DNA of 64,000 nucleotides, from NCBI GenBank assembly GCA_012839805.1, contig DUMU01000008.1, forward strand, positions 1-64,000, written 5' to 3'. This DNA comes from Bacillota bacterium. Its GTDB lineage: Bacteria; Bacillota; Limnochordia; Limnochordales; DUMU01. This document shows, piece by piece, positions 16,614 through 24,773 of the stretch; positions within the stretch are counted from its first letter, which is position 1, and the number at the start of each line of letters is the position of its first letter. Position numbers and translations under genes: made by a program. The notes under the pieces are model-generated. The model was not told the DNA's origin. It did not search any database and saw nothing but the letters and a program-made list of their open reading frames with translations.

Positions 16614-17594
16614 GTGGGTTATCGGACATATTTACTCCGGCGGGCCTTTTATGCACTTATTGTGCTGTTTGTAATTCTTTCCTTTAATTTCGCTCTTTTT
16701 CGATTAATGCCGGGAGATCCTACCAGTTTGATTATCGACCCTCGGTTCACTCCGGAGGCAAAGGCCCTTTTGGAGAAGCAGTTCGGACTGAACGACCATC
16801 CCATCGTGCAGTACGGCAAATACCTCTGGAGCCTCCTCCGTTTTGACCTTGGCCGGTCTTTCGCCAGTCAAAGACCGGTGAGGCAGGAACTTATGGAGAG
16901 GCTCCCCAACACCATCAGCCTTTTTCTGACGTCCTTTGTGTTCATGGCCGGCATTGGAATAGCCATTGGGGTATTTGCTGCCGCACGACGCGGTTCGTTC
17001 ACCGAGACTTTCGTTACGGGCGCTGGTCTTTTCACCTACGCAGTCCCCACCTTTTTCTTCCAGCTCTTGCTGCTCATGCTTTTCGGATACTACATCCGCA
17101 TTTTCCCGATCCATGGTACGGTAAGTGCTCCACCTCCGGAGGGGTTTTGGCCCCAAGTGCTCGATCGCTTACATCACCTTGTACTACCGGCCGGTAGCAA
17201 CGTCATAATCGGTTTCGGGTCCTGGGCTCTTTACACCCGTAATGCGATGCTCGAGGCGTTAAGCCAGGACTACATAATAACTGCTCGCGCCAAAGGCCTT
17301 TCTCAGCGTGCCGTTCTTTACCGGCACGCGTTACGAAGTGTTTTGCCTCCCATCGTCACGCTGGTCTTCTTGTCTCTTCCCGGACTGGTTACGGGGGCGG
17401 TCATCACCGAAACCATCTTTTCCTGGCATGGGGTCGGGCGCTATCTTATCGATGCCGTACTCAAGCAGGACTTTCCGGCTGCACAGGGAGCCTTCTACTT
17501 GATCGCGATTGCGGTAATCGTTTCCAACTTCTTGGCAGACCTGGTCTACGGTCTCGTCGATCCACGGATACGGGTGGCAGGTGAACAAGCATGA
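16614..17594 (+). CDS. Peptide-type ABC transporter permease, DppB/OppB family
   Basis: Inner-membrane permease subunit, 326 residues with about six membrane segments. The N-terminus (LLRRAFYALIVLFVILSFNFALFRLMPGDP) is characteristic of the DppB family, and the EAA loop reads SQDYIITARAKGLSQRAVLYRHALR (about 222-246), which contacts the ATPases. GTG start after GAGGTGGG. The first 100 bases of the gene are clearly more AT-rich than neighbouring genes. It overlaps the next permease gene by four bases. Confidence 0.93.
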   Translation: MGYRTYLLRRAFYALIVLFVILSFNFALFRLMPGDPTSLIIDPRFTPEAKALLEKQFGLNDHPIVQYGKYLWSLLRFDLGRSFASQRPVRQELMERLPNTISLFLTSFVFMAGIGIAIGVFAAARRGSFTETFVTGAGLFTYAVPTFFFQLLLLMLFGYYIRIFPIHGTVSAPPPEGFWPQVLDRLHHLVLPAGSNVIIGFGSWALYTRNAMLEALSQDYIITARAKGLSQRAVLYRHALRSVLPPIVTLVFLSLPGLVTGAVITETIFSWHGVGRYLIDAVLKQDFPAAQGAFYLIAIAVIVSNFLADLVYGLVDPRIRVAGEQA

Positions 17595-19063
17595 GTCAAG
17601 CACTAACGGCATCGAAAGCAGAGGTATCTCCTCGCGGTTCGAAAACGGGGAGGATGCGTTCACGAAGCGGGTTCCTGGGCTTTTGGAGCCAGTTCTTCCG
17701 GCGTCCTTACGGGGTAGTGGGGTTGGCGCTCCTGGCCGTATACGTGATCCTCGCCGTCGCTGCCCCCTGGCTTACTCCTTATCGGCCGTCCGATACTTTC
17801 CTGGCCGATCGCCTCGCCGCACCTTCCTGGGCTGGTATTTTCCCTCGTTTCCGGGGGGTCCCGCCCACCAAGCGGTTGGTGATCCCGGCGAGTGATTGGA
17901 AAGCTACCGGCCTCGTGGCGGCGACGGTGACCAGACAAAAGGTAGAGAATAACGGTGAGGCGACGGTTATAAATCTCTCTCCGGAGGCCACCGGGTCGGC
18001 ATCTGCGGATCTATCGTGGACACTGTCCTACCCGTACGATCCTCCGAAGACCTTCGAAGTTAATATTCCCTACGCGGTCGAAGCGCCATGGGATGCGAGC
18101 ACCAGCCTCAGCTTCAAGGTGGTGGATCCAAGCGGAACCGAGCACGTGGTGTGGGAGAAGACGGTATACGGCTCAAGTGACTGGAAGACTCAGAAACTGG
18201 ATTCCCGTGACTATACGGTCAAAATGGCCCTGGGACTCAGTTTCTTCGATGACCCGGCCCAAGTCGTATTTGCTGAAAGAGGCGACTATCACCTCGCCTT
18301 GCATGTCGAATCGAGCGGCGGCTCTGCTCCCGTCCGAGTGACGGTGGGTGAAGTCGGCTTCAACGTGCTGGGACTCCTGCACGGAATCTTAGGTACTGAC
18401 CATATGGGAGCGGACCTCTGGACGCAGCTGCTCTACGGCGCACGGATCTCTCTGATCATAGGCATCGTGGCCGCGATTATGGCCGTGGCCATCGGCACGG
18501 CGATCGGCCTGATCAGCGGGTATATGGGAGGAGCCGTGGACGAGTTCCTGATGCGGATGGCGGACGTATTCCTCTCGGTGCCCACTCTGCCCATCCTCAT
18601 CATCCTCTCGGCCTTTTTCGGCAAGAACCTTGGCAACATCATCATCCTGGTGGCTGCCTTCGCCTGGATGGGCACGGCGCGGGTGGTACGTTCGCAGACG
18701 CTTTCCCTCAAACAACGGGCTTTCGTGGAGTCAGCTCGAGCTGCCGGAGCGAGTGACGGGTACATCATGGTGACGCATCTTTTGCCAAACGTTTTCCCTC
18801 TGGTAGTGGCAAATGCGGTGCTCATGATGCCCGTGGCCATCCTTTACGAAGCCTCTTTGAGCTTCCTCGGTCTGGGTGACCCTCGCATCCCCACTTGGGG
18901 CAGGATGTTGCAGAATGCTCGTGCCTTCGGTGCGTTCACCGAGTTTGCCTGGTGGTGGCTGATCCCACCGGGGCTGGCCATAACCTTGCTCAGTCTCAGC
19001 TTCACGCTGATAGGAAACGCAGTCAACGAGGTATTGAATCCCCGCTACAGAGAGAGGGCGTGA
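17591..19063 (+). CDS. Peptide-type ABC transporter permease, DppC/OppC family, with large extracytoplasmic insertion
   Basis: Second permease subunit, 490 residues against roughly 290-320 usual. TM1 lies at about 41-62. The normal short loop before LGTDHMGADLWTQLLYGAR (from about 264) is replaced by some 180 residues (about 80-262) rich in beta-prone, polar sequence without cysteines or membrane segments, which should fold outside the membrane as one or two beta-sandwich-like units. The remaining part is standard: five further membrane segments and the EAA loop QRAFVESARAAGASDGYIMVTHLLPN. The insertion faces the side where the binding protein docks, so it may contact the permuted binding protein; that is inference. 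Confidence 0.92.
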   Translation: MSQALTASKAEVSPRGSKTGRMRSRSGFLGFWSQFFRRPYGVVGLALLAVYVILAVAAPWLTPYRPSDTFLADRLAAPSWAGIFPRFRGVPPTKRLVIPASDWKATGLVAATVTRQKVENNGEATVINLSPEATGSASADLSWTLSYPYDPPKTFEVNIPYAVEAPWDASTSLSFKVVDPSGTEHVVWEKTVYGSSDWKTQKLDSRDYTVKMALGLSFFDDPAQVVFAERGDYHLALHVESSGGSAPVRVTVGEVGFNVLGLLHGILGTDHMGADLWTQLLYGARISLIIGIVAAIMAVAIGTAIGLISGYMGGAVDEFLMRMADVFLSVPTLPILIILSAFFGKNLGNIIILVAAFAWMGTARVVRSQTLSLKQRAFVESARAAGASDGYIMVTHLLPNVFPLVVANAVLMMPVAILYEASLSFLGLGDPRIPTWGRMLQNARAFGAFTEFAWWWLIPPGLAITLLSLSFTLIGNAVNEVLNPRYRERA

Positions 19064-19065
19064 CC

Positions 19066-20070
19066 ATGCCGTTCTTTGAAGTAAGGGACCTTACCATGTA
19101 CTACCAAACCCTGCGCGGGCAAGTGAAAGCCGTCGACGGGGTGAGCTTTTCGCTGGAGAAAGGGAAAGCCCTGGGCATTGCCGGTGAGTCGGGTTGCGGG
19201 AAATCCAGCATGGCACTGACGCTTCTCAGGCTCCTGCCCAATAATGGGCGCATCCTGGCCGGTAGCATCGCCATGGACGGGATGAGCCTGCTCGACATGC
19301 CGGAAGAGACCTTCCGAAAGACTATCCGGTGGAAGCGCATCTCCATGATTTTCCAGGGGGCAATGAATGCTCTCAATCCCGTCCACCGGATCGGCAACCA
19401 GATCGTGGAGGCGATCCTCACCCATGAGGACGTTTCCCGGGAAGAGGCGGTCAAGCGGACTCACGACCTGCTCAACATGGTCGGCATCAGCCCGAAGCGG
19501 TTCGGCGACTACCCGCACGAATTCAGCGGCGGGATGAAACAGCGGGTCGTGATCGCCATGGCTCTGGCTTGCAACCCGGACCTGGTGATCGCCGACGAAC
19601 CGACGACGGCGTTGGATGTGATCGTGCAGGCTCAGGTGTTGAAGGCCATCGAGGATCTGCGTTCACGTCTTCAGCTGTCTATGATACTGATCACTCATGA
19701 CCTATCCGTCATCGCTCAGTTTTGCGATGATGTGGCCATCATGTATGCGGGCAAAATCGTCGAGCGCGGGTCGGCCGGGGACGTCTACTCTCGGCCGCTA
19801 CACCCGTATACCGCTGGCCTGGTGCGGGCTTTCCCCAACATCGCCGCGGGGCGTTCTATTATCCGCTCCATACCCGGATCGCCCCCCAACCTGGTCGATC
19901 CCCCGGCGGGATGCCGGTTCCATCCCCGCTGCCCCCTGGCAGACGATCGCTGCCGGGCGGAAGAGCCAGTGCTCACCGCTCGTTCCGGCGGCCACGCCGT
20001 AGCATGCCACAAAGTAGATGTGCTGGCAGGAGGAAGAGACATATGGCAAGAGCAGCCGCAGTCCGCGTAG
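19066..20070 (+). CDS. Peptide-type ABC transporter ATPase, DppD/OppD family
   Basis: Cytoplasmic ATPase, 334 residues. Walker [10 protein letters not shown], signature FSGGMKQR, Walker [13 protein letters not shown] and switch histidine ITHD are intact. The C-terminal family extension carries the cysteine cluster [15 protein letters not shown] plus a later Cys, which holds an iron-sulfur cluster in some relatives. The ATG at 19066 follows a purine-rich site two bases past the oppC stop. It overlaps the next ATPase gene by 28 bases. Confidence 0.95.
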   Translation: MPFFEVRDLTMYYQTLRGQVKAVDGVSFSLEKGKALGIAGESGCGKSSMALTLLRLLPNNGRILAGSIAMDGMSLLDMPEETFRKTIRWKRISMIFQGAMNALNPVHRIGNQIVEAILTHEDVSREEAVKRTHDLLNMVGISPKRFGDYPHEFSGGMKQRVVIAMALACNPDLVIADEPTTALDVIVQAQVLKAIEDLRSRLQLSMILITHDLSVIAQFCDDVAIMYAGKIVERGSAGDVYSRPLHPYTAGLVRAFPNIAAGRSIIRSIPGSPPNLVDPPAGCRFHPRCPLADDRCRAEEPVLTARSGGHAVACHKVDVLAGGRDIWQEQPQSA

Positions 20071-21098
20071 ATGAGAACAGCCGCGGAAGTACGGGTACGC
20101 AGGCAAGACCCGACCAGGAGGCCCTGCTAGAGGTCAGCAACCTGGTGAAGTACTTCCCATTGCGCCGGGGTCTGCTATCGGCTTTACGTGGGGGGCCGGC
20201 ACCGGCCGTTCATGCCGTTGACGGCGTCAGCTTCTCGGTGTACAAGGGTGAGGTATACGGCATCGTAGGGGAGTCCGGATGCGGCAAGACCACTTTGGGC
20301 CGGGTCCTGTTGCGTCTTATCGACCCCCAGCAAGGCAGGATCGTCTTCGATGGGCAGGATATCCTGCGGCTTTCGCCCGAGGAGATGAAAGGACTCCGCC
20401 GCCGCATGCAGATTGTCTTCCAGGACCCGTACGAGTCGATGAACCCGCGCCTCGATGTCTTTCGGATCGTCTCCGAACCCTTGCGTATCCAGGGCATCAC
20501 GAAGAACCAGGCCGAGACGATGGAGCGGGTGGAACGCGCCCTCACCGACGTGGAAATGATTCCGCCCGATGAGTATGTCTACCGGTACCCCCACGAGCTT
20601 TCCGGCGGCCAACGGCAGCGGATTGCCCTCGCCCGCGCGCTGGTCCTAGATCCGGAGTTCATCGTGGCGGACGAGCCCGTCTCGATGCTGGACGTCTCTA
20701 TTCGGGGCGGCATCTTGAACCTGATGCTCCGTCTCTCTCGTGAAAAAGGGGTGTCATTCGTCTACATCACTCATGATCTGGCCACCGCGCGTCACATTTG
20801 TGACCGTATCGGGGTAATGTACCTGGGCAAGCTCGTGGAAGAAGGCAAAGCGGACGATATCGTTACCACTCCCCTTCACCCGTATACGAAGGCACTGCTG
20901 AGTGCCGTCTTGATTCCCGACCCGAGCCGGAAAGGGCTTCAGCAAGTGCTGCCCGGGGAGGTGCCGAACGCAGTCTATCCACCCAGCGGTTGCCGCCTTC
21001 ATCCCCGCTGCCCGCTGGCCCGGGATATCTGCCGGCAGCAAGAGCCGGCCCTGGTCGAGAAGGGAGAAGGCCACGAGGTTGCCTGCCACTTCGCCTGA
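20043..21098 (+). CDS. Peptide-type ABC transporter ATPase, DppF/OppF family
   Basis: Second ATPase, 351 residues. After a polar N-terminal 28 residues come the DppF-type LLEVSNLVKYFPLRRG segment, Walker [10 protein letters not shown], signature LSGGQRQR, Walker B FIVADEPVSMLD and ITHD. The C-terminal motif GCRLHPRCPLARDIC with a further Cys parallels its partner. The ATG at 20043 is supported by GGAGGAAG ten bases upstream; the longer open frame to 19911 lies inside oppD. Confidence 0.95.
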   Translation: MARAAAVRVDENSRGSTGTQARPDQEALLEVSNLVKYFPLRRGLLSALRGGPAPAVHAVDGVSFSVYKGEVYGIVGESGCGKTTLGRVLLRLIDPQQGRIVFDGQDILRLSPEEMKGLRRRMQIVFQDPYESMNPRLDVFRIVSEPLRIQGITKNQAETMERVERALTDVEMIPPDEYVYRYPHELSGGQRQRIALARALVLDPEFIVADEPVSMLDVSIRGGILNLMLRLSREKGVSFVYITHDLATARHICDRIGVMYLGKLVEEGKADDIVTTPLHPYTKALLSAVLIPDPSRKGLQQVLPGEVPNAVYPPSGCRLHPRCPLARDICRQQEPALVEKGEGHEVACHFA

Positions 21099-21112
21099 GG
21101 TATAGCTCGAGC

Positions 21113-21619
21113 ATGCGAAGGCCTGGATGGAGCTGTCCCGACGTGGCGTTCTTGGCCCTTGCCGGTCTGGCGGCCGTTTCCGTGATGGCTACCATCTGGA
21201 CGGGCGTGAACTATCTTCAGGTCAGCCGGGCCGCCGCCGGCTTCCAGGTGAGCATCACTGCCATCAGGGAAATCTACTTGGAAGAGACGGCCCGCAAGCA
21301 GCCCTCCCACCAGGCGGTGGTCCGGTTGTCGTTGTCCTTTGCCAACCGGTCCGGGTTGCCCTTGTCGGTGGTGAGCCTGGAGGCGAATGTTTACCGTGGT
21401 GACCGGTACCTTTGGGGTAAGAGCTTCGATTGGACGGCAGAGCCTTTTCGCCTTGCTCCCGGCCAGGAACGAGAGCTTGAGCTTGACATCATGCTCCCAG
21501 CTCGAGAACCCGGGGACGAAACGCGAGACCGCCCCGTTAACGACGCCCTTTCAGCTTATTTGGGCGGCCTGGTTGAAATTCCCATGGTGGGACGCAAGCC
21601 CTTCCGGGCCCATTCGTAG
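21113..21619 (+). CDS. Hypothetical N-anchored extracytoplasmic protein in transporter operon
   Basis: 168 residues with one N-terminal membrane segment (about 11-32) and an extracytoplasmic part of about 130 residues. The pattern RLSLSFANRSGLPLSVVSLEANVYRGDRYL...FRLAPGQERELELDIML resembles LEA14/WHy-type beta-sandwich proteins (asparagine-containing strand, polar loop, glycine), but the family is not certain. It starts 14 bases after the second ATPase and is clearly part of the operon, suggesting an accessory role for this transporter. The ATG at 21113 has only a weak ribosome site. Confidence 0.75.
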   Translation: MRRPGWSCPDVAFLALAGLAAVSVMATIWTGVNYLQVSRAAAGFQVSITAIREIYLEETARKQPSHQAVVRLSLSFANRSGLPLSVVSLEANVYRGDRYLWGKSFDWTAEPFRLAPGQERELELDIMLPAREPGDETRDRPVNDALSAYLGGLVEIPMVGRKPFRAHS

Positions 21620-21655
21620 ACGGGGGCGTGCCCTTTAGGAGAACAGCAGCGTTTA

Positions 21656-22066
21656 ATGAGACTGAAACCACGAGCGATACACCTCCTTGCAACGATCCTG
21701 GGCGGGGTCGCCCTGGCCGGTCCGCTTACCATGCAAGCCCTCCCCGAGCTGATGCCGCAGGGGCCCGGTTTCCTGCGCGACAACGTGTCGACCCTGGTGT
21801 TCATTGCAGCTTTCGCCGTAGGAAGCCTGATAGGACTACAGTCGACGCGTATCCGTTCTACCCTGGCCATGGTCGTGGGCGCGGTGGCCCTGGGGAGCCT
21901 GCTTGCGGGGTTCATGCTCTATTTGCCGGCACTGGTGGGACTGGCTCCCGATGTCATGCTGATTTCATTGGCCGCCGGGTTCCGCATGTTGGTAACCGCC
22001 CTCGTTCTCATACCCATCTCCGTGGTCGGCGCCTTTATTGGCAGTGCTCTTTCGAGCCGGGAGTAA
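21656..22066 (+). CDS. Hypothetical four-helix membrane protein
   Basis: 136 residues with four predicted membrane segments (about 9-28, 43-62, 66-88 and 97-128) and short loops; the family is not recognised. It lies 36 bases after the previous gene on the same strand and is likely the last gene of the transporter operon. Its last 102 bases run antisense to the extended 3' end of murA. AGGAGA stands 13 bases before the ATG, longer than ideal. Confidence 0.7.
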   Translation: MRLKPRAIHLLATILGGVALAGPLTMQALPELMPQGPGFLRDNVSTLVFIAAFAVGSLIGLQSTRIRSTLAMVVGAVALGSLLAGFMLYLPALVGLAPDVMLISLAAGFRMLVTALVLIPISVVGAFIGSALSSRE

Positions 22067-23419
22067 AGGGACGGGGTCTACGGCGGGAGAGGGGTCTATT
22101 GTCCGGTTTCCATATCCGTTCTTCTCGGTGATACGCAGCACCTGGGCTCCCACATGGCGAAGTTTCGTCTCCAGATCTTCATAGCCGCGGTCGATCAGTT
22201 CCACGCCGCTGATCTCGGTTTGCCCTTCCGCCGCCAGGGCCGCAAGGACCAGCGCCGCTCCCGCCCGGAGGTCCATGGCCTCGACCGGAGCTCCGGTCAG
22301 CTTGGCCACGCCCCGGATGATGGCCGTGTCCCGCTCGACCCGGATATCGGCTCCCATACGGCGCAACTCGTCCACGAACCGGAAGCGATCGAAGATGGTC
22401 TCGCGGACCACGCTCGTGCCGTTGGCCAGGGATAGCAAAGCCACCAGGGGCGGTTGCAAGTCGGTGGGGAAACCGGGATAGGGAGCGGTCTCCACGTCTA
22501 TCGCCCGCAGGCGTTTTGCGCCCGGATCGGTCCAAACCCGTACAAGACCGGTAGCGCCCGCTTCCGATCCCGTCCCTCCCCCGCCCTCCTGCGGTTCCAC
22601 GTGAAGCCCCATTTCGGCCAGTTTCACCACGGGAGTGCGCAGGTGGTTGAGCTCTACATTCCGGAGCGTAAGGTCGCCACCGGTAATCCCAGCTGCCATC
22701 ATATAGGTGCCGGCCTCGATCCGATCGGGGATGACCCAGTGTTCGCCGGGATGAAGCTCCTTGACGCCGTCGATCCGGATTACGTCCGTACCCGCGCCGC
22801 GGATGCGTGCTCCCATGCTGTTCAAAAGGACCGCCAGATCGACGATTTCCGGCTCTTTGGCGGCGTTTTCCAGTACCGTCGTTCCTTCCGCCAGGGTGGC
22901 GGCCATCAGCACGTTAACCGTAGCGCCTACGCTGGCCCGATTGACGAAGTAAGTGGCGCCGGCGAGCCGGGGCGCCTCCGCCTGCATGTACCCGTATTCG
23001 ATGTTGACCTTCGCCCCCAGAGCTTCAAAGCCCCTCAGGTGGAAATCGACCGGACGAGAGCCGAGCTGGCAGCCGCCCGGTAGGGGTACCTTCGCCCGGC
23101 CCAACCGGGCCAGGAGGAGGCCGGCCACGTAAAACGAGGCCCGCATTTGGCGTACGGGCTCGTAGGGGGCGGTGTCGCTCTTCAGGTCGGTTCCGTCCAC
23201 GTGGAGTACGTGCGGTTCGCTGAAGTATACTCTCACGCCCAGGTCTCGCAGGATACCGGCCATGGTGCTCACGTCCCGGTCATGGGGAACGTTGCGCAGA
23301 ACCGTTTCGCCCTTGGCGAGTGCGGCCGCCACCATCAACGCCAGGGCGCTATTCTTGGCACCGCTGATCGGCACTTCCCCCCGTAGCGGTACTCCGCCAC
23401 GGATTACCAGTTTCGACAC
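21965..23419 (-). CDS. murA: UDP-N-acetylglucosamine 1-carboxyvinyltransferase
   Basis: First committed step of peptidoglycan synthesis: transfers enolpyruvate from PEP to UDP-GlcNAc. The N-terminus [26 protein letters not shown] has the catalytic lysine, [19 protein letters not shown] holds the PEP-binding cysteine (about residue 117, the fosfomycin target), and [16 protein letters not shown] marks the usual end. About 45 residues beyond that end are polar and non-conserved, reading into the convergent membrane-protein gene. The GTG at 23419 is preferred (AAGGGA seven bases upstream); an ATG at 23437 is also in frame. Confidence 0.93.
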   Translation of the reverse strand: MSKLVIRGGVPLRGEVPISGAKNSALALMVAAALAKGETVLRNVPHDRDVSTMAGILRDLGVRVYFSEPHVLHVDGTDLKSDTAPYEPVRQMRASFYVAGLLLARLGRAKVPLPGGCQLGSRPVDFHLRGFEALGAKVNIEYGYMQAEAPRLAGATYFVNRASVGATVNVLMAATLAEGTTVLENAAKEPEIVDLAVLLNSMGARIRGAGTDVIRIDGVKELHPGEHWVIPDRIEAGTYMMAAGITGGDLTLRNVELNHLRTPVVKLAEMGLHVEPQEGGGGTGSEAGATGLVRVWTDPGAKRLRAIDVETAPYPGFPTDLQPPLVALLSLANGTSVVRETIFDRFRFVDELRRMGADIRVERDTAIIRGVAKLTGAPVEAMDLRAGAALVLAALAAEGQTEISGVELIDRGYEDLETKLRHVGAQVLRITEKNGYGNRTIDPSPAVDPVPLLPARKSTANKGADHGDGYENEGGYQHAEPGGQ

Positions 23420-23511
23420 CGGCACATCCCTTCTCATCAGGACTGCAACGCAGACTTGACCCGCTCCACGTTACCACGTCTCATCGACGCAGGGAAGTAC
23501 TCGCGCGTAAG

Positions 23512-23541
23512 GCTCGCCCGTTCCCGGGGGAACGAGCGAGC
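23512..23541. terminator. Long perfect-arm hairpin between CBM gene and murA
   Basis: Arms 23512-23525 and 23528-23541 pair over 14 positions with one G-T/C-A type mismatch and a 2-base loop. There is no T-run on either strand, so it may be a factor-dependent terminator or processing site rather than an intrinsic terminator. Confidence 0.45.
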
Positions 23542-23579
23542 GCCTGAGCCCGGTTCCCGCTATAGCCGTTGCACCGGCT

Positions 23580-24116
23580 TCAGTGCGGCCAGTCTCCCGT
23601 GTGTACCTCGTAGCTCCAGTCGCGGCCGTTGTTGTTATCCCAGTTCGAGGCAGCATCCCGGAAGCAGAAGTTGAGCCGTCCTGGCTCATCCGCCCGGATC
23701 TGTGCCGTCCAGCTGCCATCCGGCTGCTGGTCCATGGCCAGCTCGGTGACGTGCCGCCATGGGCCGGGGCCATAGCCGTAGTGCAGGAAAACCCGGGTGG
23801 CACCGGATCGAGCGAGCAGGCCCTTGTAGCGGATGGTGACCTCCTGCCCCAGGGTGATCGGTGTGGGCTTGACGATCACCCCGTCGTCCGGAGCCCATTG
23901 ATAGGCCTGTGCCTGCTGGGCGCTGGTAAGCCACGGATCCAGTTCGACCGCCGCCTCCTGGGCCGTGGTATCCAAACCAGCCGGATTCCGGTGGGCGGAC
24001 GCTTGGGCGTTATCTGCTTTCTCCCGATCTGCTTTCTCCCGGGCCCGGCCCGCCTGCCCCGACCGATCCGGCTCTTCCGTCAACCTCAGCGCTCGTCTGA
24101 GGGCGTTCCATACCAT
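23580..24116 (-). CDS. CBM25-like carbohydrate-binding protein, no signal peptide
   Basis: 178 residues. The C-terminal 100 residues form a starch-binding type module (VTIRYKGLLARSGATRVFLHYGYGP, WRHVTELAMDQQPDGSW, then FCFRDAASNWDNNNGRDW), the aromatic and Asn/Gly pattern of CBM25/CBM53 domains. The N-terminal 70 residues are charged and low in structure (DREKADREKADNAQ). No signal peptide or membrane segment is present, and no catalytic domain, so it should bind an internal alpha-glucan or act as a scaffold. The ATG at 24116 follows a long purine-rich site GGAGGGAGGGAGG. Confidence 0.8.
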   Translation of the reverse strand: MVWNALRRALRLTEEPDRSGQAGRAREKADREKADNAQASAHRNPAGLDTTAQEAAVELDPWLTSAQQAQAYQWAPDDGVIVKPTPITLGQEVTIRYKGLLARSGATRVFLHYGYGPGPWRHVTELAMDQQPDGSWTAQIRADEPGRLNFCFRDAASNWDNNNGRDWSYEVHTGDWPH

Positions 24117-24504
24117 GGTGTGGCCTCCCTCCCTCCGACCTCGTACCGCGACTTGGCCTACGATTACGTACCACGATACCCGACGACTGCAGGCCGCACC
24201 GTTCATCCGGGCCGTCCCCCGGTGGCATCTCGCACGGGCGCCCGTACGGGACGCCGGCCGAGCGGCGGCGGCGCGGCTCCGGGTCCGGCCATCTGTAGTC
24301 TTTCGCCCCGGCCAGGCGGTATTCTGCGGCATTGGTGGCCGGGGAAGAACCAGGCGGGCAAGCCGCGGCAGTGCTGGGGCGGCCGCGGTCAGAGCCGGGA
24401 AGGCCGGAGGGCCGATGGATGGCCGCCCCCTCCGGGGCTACCGGGTCATCCGGCCAGCGACGCGAAAAAAGCTCGCCGGGTGGGGCGGCGAGCCAACGAA
24501 AATC
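24117..24504. other. Intergenic region between CBM gene and tRNA-Glu
   Basis: 388 bases. It holds the tRNA terminator at 24465-24493 and a second GC hairpin (24404-24411 with 24428-24435). No coding sequence can be supported, and no confident promoter for the CBM gene was found. Confidence 0.5.
24465..24493 (-). terminator. Intrinsic terminator of the tRNA-Gln/tRNA-Glu transcript
   Basis: An 8-bp perfect stem (24486-24493 with 24471-24478 on the minus strand), 7-base loop, and a run of six T residues, starting 11 bases after the tRNA-Glu CCA. Confidence 0.92.
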
Positions 24505-24580
24505 TGGTACCCCCGAGGGGATTTGAACCCCTGTCTCGTGGCTGAGAACCACGCATCCTAGGCCGCTAGACGACGGAGGC
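24505..24580 (-). tRNA. tRNA-Glu (anticodon CTC)
   Basis: 76 nt including an encoded CCA (24505-24507). The anticodon loop TTCTCAG within the CGTGG/CCACG stem gives CTC, which reads GAG. The D-arm TCGTCTAGCGGCCTAGGA and T-arm GGGGTTCAAATCCCC are typical of bacterial tRNA-Glu. Confidence 0.96.
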
Positions 24581-24586
24581 AAAACC

Positions 24587-24660
24587 TGGCTGGGAGGGAA
24601 GGATTCGAACCTTCATACCGGAGTCCAGAGCCCCGTGTCCTGCCGTTGGACGACCTCCCA
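24587..24660 (-). tRNA. tRNA-Gln (anticodon CTG)
   Basis: 74 nt including CCA (24587-24589). The acceptor TGGGAGG pairs with CCTCCCA, with G73. The anticodon loop CTCTGGA gives CTG, which reads CAG. It is 6 bases upstream of tRNA-Glu in the same transcript. Confidence 0.95.
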
Positions 24661-24721
24661 GCAACGACCGGCCACCGGCGCTCACGCTAAAGCGCGTGAC
24701 TCGCGCCGGGCGACACCGGGA

Positions 24722-24750
24722 AGTATAGCACGGAATAGCGGCGGCTTCAA
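24722..24750 (-). promoter_or_regulatory. SigA-type promoter for tRNA-Gln/tRNA-Glu
   Basis: On the minus strand TTGAAG (24750-24745), a 17-base spacer and TATACT (24727-24722) precede the tRNA-Gln 5' end by about 60 bases. Confidence 0.85.
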
Positions 24751-24773
24751 CCCCCTTCTGCTACCCCGCTTCG

